Shown: one piece after another, positions 51,519 to 60,384 of the stretch
Numbering within the stretch: position 1 is the first letter of the stretch
Layout: every line of letters begins with the position of its first letter
Assembly: GCF_014207745.1 (NCBI RefSeq)
Contig: NZ_JACHJB010000001.1
Location: 620,001 to 684,000 of the forward strand
Direction: 5' to 3'
From: Nonomuraea muscovyensis
Lineage (GTDB): Bacteria > Actinomycetota > Actinomycetes > Streptosporangiales > Streptosporangiaceae
DNA: 64,000 nt
Notes under the pieces: generated by a model
Databases searched by the model: none
Told to the model about the DNA's origin: nothing
Seen by the model: only the letters and a program-made list of their open reading frames with translations
Made by a program: the position numbers and the translations under genes

Positions 51519-51806
51519 ATGGTCACGGCTATCGTTCACATCAACGCCGAGGTGGACCGGATTCCGGAGGTCGCCCAGACGATCGCCGAGATCGACGGGG
51601 TCAGCGAGGTCTACTCCATCACCGGCGAGTTCGACCTGCTGGCCATGGTCCGGGTCGCCGCCTACGAGGAGATCGCCGAGGTCATCCCGGGCCGCATCAA
51701 CAAGGTCCCCGGCGTGCTGCACACCGAGACCCACATCGCCTTCCGCGCCTACTCCCGCCACGACCTCGACGCGGCCTTCTCGATCGGCTTCACCGAGGCC
51801 GACTGA
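51519..51806 (+). CDS. Stand-alone Lrp/AsnC (RAM) ligand-binding domain protein
   Basis: 95 aa. Only the RAM/ACT-like sensor half of Lrp/AsnC regulators is present (AIVHINAEVDRIPEVAQTIAEIDGVSEVYSITGEFDLLAMVRV, IPGRINKVPGVLHTETHIAFRAYS), without DNA-binding domain. Small proteins like this bind amino acids and may modulate full-length Lrp proteins. ATG 51519 lies 6 nt after TAGAGT, fitting a leaderless mRNA. Found near the bc1 genes in other actinomycetes. Confidence 0.87.
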   Translation: MVTAIVHINAEVDRIPEVAQTIAEIDGVSEVYSITGEFDLLAMVRVAAYEEIAEVIPGRINKVPGVLHTETHIAFRAYSRHDLDAAFSIGFTEAD

Positions 51807-52426
51807 GCGTGGGGGGCTCGCCACGCCCGGCCCTCTCGGGCGCCTGGACGGGGACGACGGACGCGGTCGAGATCGTCAGGATCCCGCCGGTCACCGATCT
51901 CCCCTCCGAAAGCGTCCCGTGGCCACGCATTCCCGGCTCGTCCGGGTCTTCGGCGCGGACGGCACGCTCGACCGGGCCGCTCTCGGGTCCCCATGGTCCT
52001 CGGCGGGAATCCCGGTGGACGCCGACGTCCCATGTGGGGTGGACGGCCCGTGCGACGCCCCTGACGACGCCGGGACGCCGGACCGGCCGGCGCCCATCCT
52101 GACCCTCGGCAAGAAGGCGCGCACCGACGACCCGCCGAGGAGGCGCACCCGTACACCGAGCAGCTCGTCGCCGAGCCGACCTCCCTGGAACAAGCGGCCA
52201 CGCGCTCCCGGCACCCTGTGGGGCGGGGTGCGCGAGATGCTCCTCCGGACGGGAGCCCCCGAGATCCACGAGGGCACCCGGACGGCGATCGTCGCCACCC
52301 TGGGAACGCACCTGCCCGAGGGACGGCCGCTGCGCTGGGCCACGGGGGCGTCGCCGGGCACCGGATGGGGGTGCCCGTCACCCGCTGAGATCGCCGTGTC
52401 CGGCAGCGGTGCCCGGGACACAACGG
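51807..52426. other. Gene-poor interval before the qcrB terminator
   Basis: No intact gene recognised. Frames on the plus strand starting near 51919 contain coherent-looking pieces (THSRLVRVFGADGTLDRAAL; LWGGVREMLLRTGAPEIHEG) but also long Arg/Pro/Ser-rich stretches and run through the terminator. A decayed gene is possible. Confidence 0.35.
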
Positions 52427-52462
52427 CCGTGGCCCGGACGGAGAGATCCGTCCGGGCCACGG
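52427..52462 (-). terminator. Terminator after qcrB
   Basis: Perfect 16-bp stem CCGTGGCCCGGACGGA / TCCGTCCGGGCCACGG with GAGA tetraloop, 31 bp past the qcrB stop; ends the ctaE-qcrCAB operon. Confidence 0.8.
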
Positions 52463-52493
52463 TCAGGCTGTCGGCCGGTGCGGCCGGGGAACG

Positions 52494-54155
52494 TCAGCGC
52501 GTCAGCGACCGGTCCTCGTCACCCGAGCCCGACGCGACGGCGGCGTGCTCCTCCTCGTGCTCGTGGCCGTGCGGCTCCTCGAGCGCGATCTTCTCGCCTC
52601 CGTACGCCTTCGACATGCGGGCGCGCAGCTTGCCGAGCGGACCGCGCATCCCCTTGGGCGGGATGCCGGCGCGGTCCTCCTCGACCGGCAGCATGGGCAC
52701 CGGCTTCTTGCCGCGCACGTGAGCCTCGATGTCGTCCGCCGGAGCGGTGTGGACCTCGATGAACTCACCGTGCGGCAGCCGCTTGATGACGCCGGACTCG
52801 ACACCGTGCGAGATGACCGCCGCGTCGGAACGCTGCAGGCCGAGGCAGATCCGGTAGGTGACCAGGTAGGCGATCGCCGGACCGGCGAAGACCAGCACCC
52901 GGCCGGCGTAGGTCGTCCAGTTGAGGTTGATCTGGAAGAACGCCGAGAGCTCGTCGTTGGCGCCGAGCAGCCACAGCACACCGTAGAACGTCATCGCGGA
53001 GACGCCGATCGAGGTGCGGTGCGGGTTGTTGCGCGGACGGTCGACGACGTGGTGCTCGCGGCGGTCGCCCGTCACCCACTGTTCGAGGAACGGGTAGAGC
53101 GCCAGGCCCGTCATGACGATGCCCATCGGCACCAGCGCCGGGATGATCACGCTCAGCGGCAGCGTGCCCGCGTGGGCCGTGCCGAACATGTTGATCTCCC
53201 AGGCCGGCATGAGCCGCAGCGAGCCTTCGAGGAAGCCCATGTACCAGTCGGGCTGCGAACCGGCCGACACGTCGGCCGGCGTGTAGGGCCCGAAGATCCA
53301 GATCGGGTTGATCTGGGTGAAGGTCGCCAGGCCCGCGATGACCGCGAACGTGAACATGAAGTACGCGCCCGCCTTGGCCATGAAGGCCGGGTAGAACGGC
53401 GCGCCCACCACGTTCTTGTCGGTGCGGCCCTTACCGGGCATCTGGGTGTGCTTCTGCACCCACATGAGCACCATGTGGGCCGAGATCAGCGCCAGCAGGA
53501 TGCCTGGGATGAGCAGGATGTGCAGCGAGTAGAACCGGGCGATGACATCGTTGCCCGGGAACTCCCCGCCGAACAGGAAGAACGTGATGTACGTGCCGAC
53601 CAGCGGCAGCGAGATCGCCACACCCTCGGTGATCCGCAGGCCCGCGCCGGAGAGCAGGTCGTCGGGCAGCGAGTAGCCGGTCAGGCCCTCGGCGAGCGCC
53701 AGCGTCAGCAGCAGCACGCCGATGATCCAGTTGAGCTCGCGCGGCTTGCGGTAGGCGCCGGTGAAGAACACCCGCAGCATGTGCACGACCATGCCCGCCA
53801 CGAACAGCAGGGCGGCCCAGTGGTGCATCTGCCGCATGAGCAGACCGCCGCGCACCTCGAAGCTGATCTCCAGCGACGAGGCGTACGCCTCGGACATCAT
53901 GACGCCCTTGAGCGGCGCGTACGGGCCGTCGTAGGCGACCTCCATCATGCTGGGCTTGAACCACAGCGTCAGGAACGTGCCGGTCAGCAGCAGGATGATG
54001 AACGAGTAGAGGGCGATCTCACCGAGCAGGAACGACCAGTGGTCGGGAAAGACCTTGCGCAGGTTGCGCTTGAGGAAGTTGCCGGCGCCGATGCGGTCGT
54101 CGAGGTACGACGACGGACCCGCGATGGCCTTGGGAACGGTTGTCAGCTCGCTCAT
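52494..54155 (-). CDS. qcrB: Cytochrome bc1 complex, cytochrome b subunit
   Basis: 553 aa integral membrane subunit of complex III, oxidising menaquinol. Heme b ligands are the His pairs in MRQMHHWAALLFVAGMVVHML and FYSLHILLIPGILLALISAHMVL. The Qo-site loop reads QPDWYMGF (PDWY, actinobacterial form of PEWY). The cytoplasmic C-terminal extension ends in His/Glu-rich sequence. Its ATG overlaps the qcrA stop (ATGA). Functions in a bc1-aa3 supercomplex with the oxidase genes nearby. Confidence 0.97.
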   Translation of the reverse strand: MSELTTVPKAIAGPSSYLDDRIGAGNFLKRNLRKVFPDHWSFLLGEIALYSFIILLLTGTFLTLWFKPSMMEVAYDGPYAPLKGVMMSEAYASSLEISFEVRGGLLMRQMHHWAALLFVAGMVVHMLRVFFTGAYRKPRELNWIIGVLLLTLALAEGLTGYSLPDDLLSGAGLRITEGVAISLPLVGTYITFFLFGGEFPGNDVIARFYSLHILLIPGILLALISAHMVLMWVQKHTQMPGKGRTDKNVVGAPFYPAFMAKAGAYFMFTFAVIAGLATFTQINPIWIFGPYTPADVSAGSQPDWYMGFLEGSLRLMPAWEINMFGTAHAGTLPLSVIIPALVPMGIVMTGLALYPFLEQWVTGDRREHHVVDRPRNNPHRTSIGVSAMTFYGVLWLLGANDELSAFFQINLNWTTYAGRVLVFAGPAIAYLVTYRICLGLQRSDAAVISHGVESGVIKRLPHGEFIEVHTAPADDIEAHVRGKKPVPMLPVEEDRAGIPPKGMRGPLGKLRARMSKAYGGEKIALEEPHGHEHEEEHAAVASGSGDEDRSLTR

Positions 54156-55279
54156 GCCTGGCCTCCCTTGGACCTGGCCTCGGCCTCGGCGTCGCCGCGC
54201 TCCCAGTAGCTGGGACCGACGGGAACGTTGAAGTCGCCCGTTGCGATCAGGTAGCCCTGGTCGTCGACCGTGATCGGCAGCTGCGGCAGCGGCCGGGCGG
54301 CCGGACCGAAGATGACCTTGGCACCGTCGGCCGCGTCGAACGTCGACTGGTGGCAGGGGCAGAGGATGTGGTGGGTGGTCTGCTCGTACAGGGCCGCCGG
54401 GCAGCCCACGTGCGTGCAGATCTTGGAGTAGGCCACGATGCCGTCGTGGGTCCAGTTCTTGTTCGTGCCCGACTTGATCTCTTCGGGGCGGAACTTGATC
54501 AGGATCAGGGTGGCCTTGGCGAGCGCGGTGAGGTCGTGCTCGTAGCCCTCGGGCACGACCGACAGGATGCCGCCCGGCGAGTTGAAGTCGGCGGCGCGGA
54601 TCGGCTGGCCGGTGCCCTCGACGACGAGGCGCAGCGGCTTGCCCTCCTTGTTCTTCTCGCCCCAGACGGTGTGGCGCAGCGTCTCGTTGAACTTGGAGGC
54701 CGGCATCTTGGAGTTGTCGAGGTCGCGCAGCAGCACGATCGGCAGCAGCCCGAGCGGGGCGGCGGCCAGCAGCATCGTGCGGCGCAGCAGCGGCCGCTTG
54801 ACGAACCCGCTCTCGTTGGCTCCCTGGACGAACGTCTCGGCGACGACCTCACGGGTGTCGTCGTCGGAGGCCATCAGGTGGCGCTCCTGGATCAACGAGT
54901 ACTTCGGCATGATCTGGCGGACCCAGACCACGATGCCGATCGCCAGCCCCAGCAACGCGACCGTCAGCGAACCGCCGAGCGCGAGGTTGGAGAGCCCGGT
55001 CGCGTCCAGGCTGCCGACCTGGAACACCACGTAGGAGATGATGAAGACGATGGCCGCGACGAACGTGACCGTGAAGCAGAGCGCCACGATCTTCTCGGCC
55101 TTGCGCGCCTTGTGCTCGTCCTGGAACGTCACGCCGGAGACCTCGGCCTCGTGCGGGCCGTGCCCGCCGGTCGCGGACTCCCCGTCGCCGAGCAACGAGG
55201 TGCCCGGTGCGGGGGTGCCGATGACGCGCTTGGGAACGCGCTCGTCGACCTGCTCGATCTCGTGCTCGTTGTCTGTCAT
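54152..55279 (-). CDS. qcrA: Cytochrome bc1 complex, Rieske iron-sulfur subunit
   Basis: 375 aa. Three membrane helices (IVALCFTVTFVAAIVFIISYVVF, LALGGSLTVALLGLAIGIVVWV, MLLAAAPLGLLPIVLL), the actinobacterial arrangement, then the [2Fe-2S] domain with CTHVGCPAALY and CPCHQSTFDAADGAKVIFGPAARPLPQL. ATG 55279 overlaps the qcrC stop by 4 nt. Confidence 0.96.
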   Translation of the reverse strand: MTDNEHEIEQVDERVPKRVIGTPAPGTSLLGDGESATGGHGPHEAEVSGVTFQDEHKARKAEKIVALCFTVTFVAAIVFIISYVVFQVGSLDATGLSNLALGGSLTVALLGLAIGIVVWVRQIMPKYSLIQERHLMASDDDTREVVAETFVQGANESGFVKRPLLRRTMLLAAAPLGLLPIVLLRDLDNSKMPASKFNETLRHTVWGEKNKEGKPLRLVVEGTGQPIRAADFNSPGGILSVVPEGYEHDLTALAKATLILIKFRPEEIKSGTNKNWTHDGIVAYSKICTHVGCPAALYEQTTHHILCPCHQSTFDAADGAKVIFGPAARPLPQLPITVDDQGYLIATGDFNVPVGPSYWERGDAEAEARSKGGQA

Positions 55280-56085
55280 GACTTCTGTCGCTTCTTCGCG
55301 GTGATCCAGATGGCGGCCAGTGCAAGGGCGGCGATGCCCACGATGAACGCTACAAGGCCCTCGGTCACGGGGCCGATGCGACCCAGCCCGAAGCCTCCCG
55401 GGTCCTTCTGCGCACGGACCTCGGTGACATAGGCGATCATGTCACGCTTCTCTTCGGGCGTGATCGTCGTGTCGTTGAAGACCGGCATGGCCTGCGGGCC
55501 GGTGACCATCGCCTCGTAGATCTGCTCGGGCGTGGCCTCGTTGAGGTTGGGGGCGTACTTGCCCCGCGTGAGCGCGCCGCCGGCGCCCGCCCAGTTGTGG
55601 CACTGGATGCAGTTGGCGCGGAACAGCTGGCCGCCCTTGCCTGCGTCACCCTTCGCGGGGTCGACCTGATCCTTGGTGGGCACCGTCGGGCCGCCGCCGA
55701 GCGACTGCACGTAGGCCGAGAGCTGCCTGATCTTGTCCTGGGTGACCCAGCCGGCCATCGGCTTGCGCGGCATCTGCGCCCCCGGGTTGGCCGCGGGCAT
55801 GCGGCCCGTGCTCACCTGGAAGTCGACCGCCGCCGCGCCCACGCCGATCAGCGTGGGACCGGTCGTGGTGCCCTCCGCGTTCAGGCCGTGGCAGCTCGCG
55901 CAGTGAACCTGGAACAGGCTCTTACCGGCCGCGACGTCGTCCACCTTGCCGGACGCGAGGGCCGCGTCGGCAGGCCTGCTCGCCTGCACGAAGGCCGCGT
56001 ATACCATCCCGACCAGCGCCAACGCCAAAATCAGGACGGCGTATCTCGCGAGGGGATGCCGCCGCCACGCGGTGGTCCTAATCAC
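55276..56085 (-). CDS. qcrC: Cytochrome bc1 complex, diheme cytochrome c subunit
   Basis: 269 aa. An N-terminal anchor (YAVLILALALVGMVYAAFV), two cytochrome c domains with CASCH (about 61-65) and CIQCH (about 157-161) with axial Met candidates in GRMPAANPGAQMPRKPM and PQAMPVFND, then a C-terminal membrane helix. The second heme hands electrons directly to the CuA site of the oxidase in actinobacteria. GTG 56085 lies 14 nt after the ctaE stop. Confidence 0.96.
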   Translation of the reverse strand: MIRTTAWRRHPLARYAVLILALALVGMVYAAFVQASRPADAALASGKVDDVAAGKSLFQVHCASCHGLNAEGTTTGPTLIGVGAAAVDFQVSTGRMPAANPGAQMPRKPMAGWVTQDKIRQLSAYVQSLGGGPTVPTKDQVDPAKGDAGKGGQLFRANCIQCHNWAGAGGALTRGKYAPNLNEATPEQIYEAMVTGPQAMPVFNDTTITPEEKRDMIAYVTEVRAQKDPGGFGLGRIGPVTEGLVAFIVGIAALALAAIWITAKKRQKS

Positions 56086-56099
56086 AGAGATCCCGTTCC

Positions 56100-56753
56100 T
56101 TAACGAATGATGTAGATGGTCGCGAAAAGACCGATCCAGACGACGTCGACGAAGTGCCAGTAGTAGGACACGACGATCGCGCTGGTGGCCTGCTCATGCG
56201 TGAAGCGCTTCGCGGCGTACGTGCGTCCCAGCATGAACAGGAACGCGATCAGGCCACCGGTCACGTGCAGGCCGTGGAAGCCCGTCGTCAGGTAGAACAC
56301 CGAGGTGTAGGCGTTGGCGGACAGGGTCGCGCCCTCGCTGGCCAGCTCCATGTACTCGTAGAGCTGACCGGCGACGAAGACCGCGCCCATCAGGAAGCTG
56401 ACGACGTACCAGAAGCGCAGCTTGCCGACCTGCCCCTTCTCTGCGGCCCACACGCCGAGCTGGCACGTCACACTCGACAGCACCAGGATGATCGTGTTGA
56501 CCGTCGCGAACGGGATGTTCAGGTGAGCGGCCTGCTCGGCGGAGGCGCCCGCGCGCAGCATGGCGGGGCCCCACTCGAAGCCGTTGCCAATGCTCACCGA
56601 CCGGATGGTGAAGTACATCGCGAACAGCGCCGCGAAGAACATGAGCTCAGAGGACAGCCAGACGATCGTCCCGACGCTGACCAGGTTGGGTCTGCGGGAC
56701 GAGTGTGCTGTCGTCGTCGAAGTTATTGCGGATGCTGTCGCCACGGGCAGCAT
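56100..56753 (-). CDS. ctaE: Cytochrome c oxidase subunit III
   Basis: 217 aa, seven membrane helices. [68 protein letters not shown] and [22 protein letters not shown] are family blocks. First gene of the ctaE-qcrC-qcrA-qcrB operon. ATG 56753 has no clear ribosome site; GTG four codons downstream (VATASAITS) is an alternative. Confidence 0.94.
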   Translation of the reverse strand: MLPVATASAITSTTTAHSSRRPNLVSVGTIVWLSSELMFFAALFAMYFTIRSVSIGNGFEWGPAMLRAGASAEQAAHLNIPFATVNTIILVLSSVTCQLGVWAAEKGQVGKLRFWYVVSFLMGAVFVAGQLYEYMELASEGATLSANAYTSVFYLTTGFHGLHVTGGLIAFLFMLGRTYAAKRFTHEQATSAIVVSYYWHFVDVVWIGLFATIYIIR

Positions 56754-56932
56754 TATTGCGGCTCTGGTGGTCGGTCCGGCGCACGACCCCCCGTTAGCGG
56801 CCCGCGGTGCGGCGCCGACCTGCGATAATCGGGATGAAAGCCCTGCTGGAGACGGTGACCTGGGACTCCGCTCCACCGCCCGGGTACGATCCCATGTTGA
56901 CCATACCGCTTCGACCGATAGCGAGCGCGACC

Positions 56933-57349
56933 GTGAGCACCGACGACACGATGAGGGTCCTCGTCTACAGCGACGACGCCGCCACCCGTGAGGAGGTACG
57001 CCTGGCGCTCGGCCGGCGCCCCGCGGCCGACCTCCCCCTCGTGGAGATCGTCGAATGCGCCACCGAGCCCAAGGCCCACCAGTGGCTCGGCTCCGGCGAG
57101 ATCGACGTGGCCGTGCTCGACGGCGAGACCCAGCCCGCCGGCGGCATGGGCGTGTGCCGCCAGGCCAAGGACGAGGTCTACGACTGCCCGCCCGTCCTGC
57201 TGATCATCGCCCGGCGCGACGACCGCTGGCTGGCCGAGTGGTCCAAGGCCGACGCCGTCGTCCCGCAGCCGCTGGAGCCGATGGTGCTGGCCGACGCCGT
57301 CGCCGACCTGATGCGCCGCCGCTCCTCGACCCGTCTCAACGCGAAGTAG
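56933..57349 (+). CDS. Pseudo-receiver (response-regulator-like) protein upstream of trpD
   Basis: 138 aa. Receiver-like fold: [37 protein letters not shown] (an Asp at the phospho-acceptor position) and [18 protein letters not shown]. The invariant Lys is replaced by Gln (PQPLEP) and the Thr/Ser switch by Ala (IIARRDD), so ordinary phosphorylation signalling is doubtful. No output domain. GTG 56933 or ATG 56951. Divergent from ctaE and 9 nt before trpD. Confidence 0.8.
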   Translation: MSTDDTMRVLVYSDDAATREEVRLALGRRPAADLPLVEIVECATEPKAHQWLGSGEIDVAVLDGETQPAGGMGVCRQAKDEVYDCPPVLLIIARRDDRWLAEWSKADAVVPQPLEPMVLADAVADLMRRRSSTRLNAK

Positions 57350-57358
57350 GTGCCTTCC

Positions 57359-58396
57359 GTGGATGCCCGGACGACCTGGCCTGCCCTCCTGTCGGCGCTC
57401 CTCGCCGGCGAGCATCTCACCGCCGACGAGACCGCCTGGGCGATGCGGGAGATCATGTCCGGCTCCGCGACACCCGCGCAGATCTCCGGCTTCGCCGTCG
57501 CGCTGCGCGCCAAGGGCGAGACCGTGGCCGAGGTGGTGGGCCTGGCCCGCACCATGCTGGATCTGGCCACGCCGCTGAGCGTGGAGGGCCCGGTGGTCGA
57601 CGTGGTCGGCACCGGCGGCGACCGCGCGCACACGGTCAACGTCTCCACCATGGCCGCCATCGTGGCCGCGGCGGCGGGCGCGCGCGTGGTCAAGCACGGC
57701 AACCGGGCGGCCTCCTCCTCGTGCGGCGCCGCCGACGTCCTGGAGCACCTGGGCATCCGCCTCGACCTCACGCCCGAGCAGACGGCGCGCGTGGCGCGGG
57801 AGGCGGGCATCGCGTTCTGCTTCGCCCCCGTCTACCACCCGGCGCTGCGCTTCGCCGGGCCGCCGCGCAAGGAGATCGGCGTTCCGACGGTCTTCAACTT
57901 CCTCGGCCCGCTCACCAACCCGGCCCGCCCCGCCGCCCAGGCCATCGGCGTCTACGACTCCGCCATGCTGCCGGTGCTCGCGGGCGTCTTCGCCGAGCGC
58001 GGGGTCTCGGCCCTGGTCTTCCGCGGCGACGACGGCCTCGACGAGCTCACGATCGCCACCACCTCCACGGTGTGGACGGTCAGGGACGGCGCCGCCACCC
58101 AGACCGTCTTCGACCCGGCAGTGCTCGGCATCCCCCGCGCCGACGCGGGCGCCCTGCGCGGCGGCGACGTCGCCTTCAACGCGCAGGCGGTGCGCGACCT
58201 GGTGGGCGGCCGGACCGGGCCGGTGCGCGACGCGGTCCTGCTCAACGCCGCGGCCGCCCTGGTCGCCCTCGACGGCCCGTCCGACGACCTCGACTCCGCC
58301 ATGATCGACGCGTACGCGCGGGCGGTCCAGGCCGTCGACTCCGGGCGCGCCGCCGCCACCCTCGACCGCTGGATCGAGGTCAGCAGCGCCGTCTGA
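57359..58396 (+). CDS. trpD: Anthranilate phosphoribosyltransferase
   Basis: 345 aa; second step of Trp biosynthesis, joining anthranilate to PRPP. Signatures are [20 protein letters not shown] (PRPP loop), [30 protein letters not shown] and [22 protein letters not shown] 57359 has TAGGTG upstream; GTG 57350, adjacent to the previous stop, is also in frame. Not beside other trp genes, which is common in actinobacteria. No attenuator visible here, unlike aroF. Confidence 0.95.
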   Translation: MDARTTWPALLSALLAGEHLTADETAWAMREIMSGSATPAQISGFAVALRAKGETVAEVVGLARTMLDLATPLSVEGPVVDVVGTGGDRAHTVNVSTMAAIVAAAAGARVVKHGNRAASSSCGAADVLEHLGIRLDLTPEQTARVAREAGIAFCFAPVYHPALRFAGPPRKEIGVPTVFNFLGPLTNPARPAAQAIGVYDSAMLPVLAGVFAERGVSALVFRGDDGLDELTIATTSTVWTVRDGAATQTVFDPAVLGIPRADAGALRGGDVAFNAQAVRDLVGGRTGPVRDAVLLNAAAALVALDGPSDDLDSAMIDAYARAVQAVDSGRAAATLDRWIEVSSAV

Positions 58397-58630
58397 CGTC
58401 CGGCGCTCCCCCGGCTGGGCCGACCGGCCGCGCGGCGAGCGACGACTCCACGGCCGGTGGCGGCTCCAGGAGCACCTGAGACGGCCGCACACCACCCCCG
58501 CGCACCCCGTTGGGCGGCCCGGCCGCCGGAGGCCGTGAGGAGGCGTCCTCGCAGCCGCCACGGGCATGCGGCCCTCGTAGCCGGTCGTGCCTCTTCGCGC
58601 AGGTCCTGCCCGGAGCGGCGCGGTCGTCGA

Positions 58631-59833
58631 TCAGATGTCCAGGGGCAGGGTGGGGCCGTCCTTGGTGGAGCTCCACTGGAGCCACTGCTTCCAGTTCTCC
58701 TGCCAGTGGCCCCACCCGTTGGTCGGCTCCAGCTTCCGGGGCGAGCCCGTGATGATGATCGGGTCGCCGATCAGCGTGTTGTCGATGAACCACTTGGCGT
58801 TCGCCGGGCTGACGTTCACGCAGCCGTGACTGACGTTGGAGTTGCCCTGCGACCCCACCGACCAGGGCGCGCTGTGCACGTACTCGCCGCTGTTGGAGAT
58901 GCGGACCGTGTTGTACACCGTCAGCCGGTAGTAGCCGGACTGGCCGGGCCCGATGCCGGGCGAGGTCATGATGGTGACGGGTTCGCGTGACATGGCCAGG
59001 TGCACGCCGGAGGTCGTGTAGTACTTCCAGACGCCGCCCTTGCCGGCGCTCATCGGCATGGAGCGGACCCTCTTGCCGTCGCGGACGACGTGCAGGACGT
59101 GCTCCTGGGTGCTGCCCTTGGTGATCTGCGAGCGGCCGATCTTGAAGTCGAGCGTCACGTCGCGCTTGCCGTACAGGCCCTCGCCGCCGCGCACGCCCGC
59201 CAGGCGGGCCTCCAGGCGGACCCTGGTGTGGGCGGGCCAGTACTCGTCCGGCCGGAAGTCCACGTGCTGGTCGTCGAACCAGTGCCAGGCGCCGTGGACC
59301 GGCTTGGAGGTGCGGACGGTGAGGTTGCGCTCGATGGAGACGCGGTCGGTGACGGGCTGGTCGAAGGCGATCATGATGGGCATGCCGACGCCGACCGTCA
59401 GGCCGGTGTAGTCCTTGCTCGGGGTGAGCTGCGCGATGTCGAACGTCTTGGCCGCCTTCACGGTCGAGAACGTGCTGGTGGTCCGCTTCTCCCTGCCCGC
59501 GGCGTTCACGGCGAGCGAGGTGACCGTGTAGGTGGTGCCGGGCCTGGCGGTGCGGTTGCTGCGCCAGCGGGTGCCGTCGGCGCTGATCACGCCGGGCAGC
59601 TCGCCCTGCTTGCCGGCCACGCGGACGTTCTTGAGCGTGCCGCCGTGCGCGGCGACGACCACCGTCTTGTCCGTGGGGACGTTGCCGGACCTGTCGAGAG
59701 GCGTGACGGCCACGACGACGTCCGGCGCGGACGTTGACCCGGCGGCGCGCTGGGGTACCTTCTCCTCGGTGGAGCACGCCATCAGCAGAGACAGGGCCAG
59801 CAGGCCGGCAGATCCAACAGCAAGGCGCCCCAC
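58631..59833 (-). CDS. Lipoprotein L,D-transpeptidase (Ldt, YkuD domain)
   Basis: 400 aa. Lipobox in LLALSLLMACSTEE. Two bacterial Ig-like domains (40-240; VVAVTPLDRSGNVPTDKTVVV, VGVGMPIMIAFDQPVTDR) precede the YkuD domain (about 240-370) with HSAPWSVGSQG and the catalytic SHGCVNVSPANAKWF. As in LdtMt2, it makes 3-3 peptidoglycan cross-links. A C-terminal WGHWQENWKQW extension packs on the domain in Mycobacterium homologues. GTG 59833 start. Confidence 0.93.
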   Translation of the reverse strand: MGRLAVGSAGLLALSLLMACSTEEKVPQRAAGSTSAPDVVVAVTPLDRSGNVPTDKTVVVAAHGGTLKNVRVAGKQGELPGVISADGTRWRSNRTARPGTTYTVTSLAVNAAGREKRTTSTFSTVKAAKTFDIAQLTPSKDYTGLTVGVGMPIMIAFDQPVTDRVSIERNLTVRTSKPVHGAWHWFDDQHVDFRPDEYWPAHTRVRLEARLAGVRGGEGLYGKRDVTLDFKIGRSQITKGSTQEHVLHVVRDGKRVRSMPMSAGKGGVWKYYTTSGVHLAMSREPVTIMTSPGIGPGQSGYYRLTVYNTVRISNSGEYVHSAPWSVGSQGNSNVSHGCVNVSPANAKWFIDNTLIGDPIIITGSPRKLEPTNGWGHWQENWKQWLQWSSTKDGPTLPLDI

Positions 59834-59919
59834 GAGTACTCCCCCGTCCCGTTCGGTCCCTTCGCCTGCCTATTACCCAGCGTGATGCTTTCGTCACATC
59901 CGTGTCCTGTAAAGGCAGG

Positions 59920-59956
59920 CAAAAAAGCGGGCGCCCTCCCGTGGGAGGACGCCCGC
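59920..59956 (-). terminator. Rho-independent terminator after ctaF
   Basis: Stem AGCGGGCG-C-CCTCCC (59926-59940) with GGGAGG-A-CGCCCGCT (59942-59956); on the minus strand it is followed by a run of six T (59920-59925). Ends the ctaCDF operon 14 bp past the stop. Confidence 0.85.
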
Positions 59957-59970
59957 TCGGCAGCCGTACG

Positions 59971-60384
59971 TCAGTGCGAGAAGTTGCCCCGGTAGTACTG
60001 GAACACGAACCCGATCATGGCCATGATCACCATGAACACGCCGATCAGGAACATCCACAGACCGATCACGAACCCGGCGAAGGCGAAGGCGGCCGCCAGG
60101 CACAGGAACAGCGGCCACCAGCTGCTCGGGCTGAAGAAGCCGATCTCACCGGCGCCGTCGCTGATCTCGGCCTGCTTGTCGTCCTCCGGCTGGTTGCCGA
60201 TGCGCCGGGCCGTGAACATCAGGTAGTAGCCCACCATGAAGGCGAAGCCGACCGAGATGGCCATGGCCGTGGTGCCGACGGGCTCGCCGACACCGGACTC
60301 GGCCTTGGTCCAGAACCAGTACGCGATGTCGACCGCGGCGAAGAACAGGCCGCACAGCAGGAAGAGCCAACCCTGGACCTTCAT
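59971..60384 (-). CDS. ctaF: Cytochrome c oxidase subunit IV (actinobacterial type)
   Basis: 137 aa, four membrane helices: GWLFLLCGLFFAAVDIAYWF, TTAMAISVGFAFMVGYYLMF, WPLFLCLAAAFAFAGFVIGLWM, LIGVFMVIMAMIGFVFQYYRG. Small subunit that occurs only in actinobacterial aa3 oxidases. Its ATG shares one base with the ctaD stop (TGATG), so it is coupled to ctaD. Confidence 0.93.
   Translation of the reverse strand: MKVQGWLFLLCGLFFAAVDIAYWFWTKAESGVGEPVGTTAMAISVGFAFMVGYYLMFTARRIGNQPEDDKQAEISDGAGEIGFFSPSSWWPLFLCLAAAFAFAGFVIGLWMFLIGVFMVIMAMIGFVFQYYRGNFSH

Noticed and set aside
51919..52722. Plus-strand 267-codon gene after the RAM-domain gene
   Set aside because: It reads through the qcrB terminator hairpin into antisense qcrB and its middle is Arg/Pro/Ser-rich; at most a decayed piece at its start.
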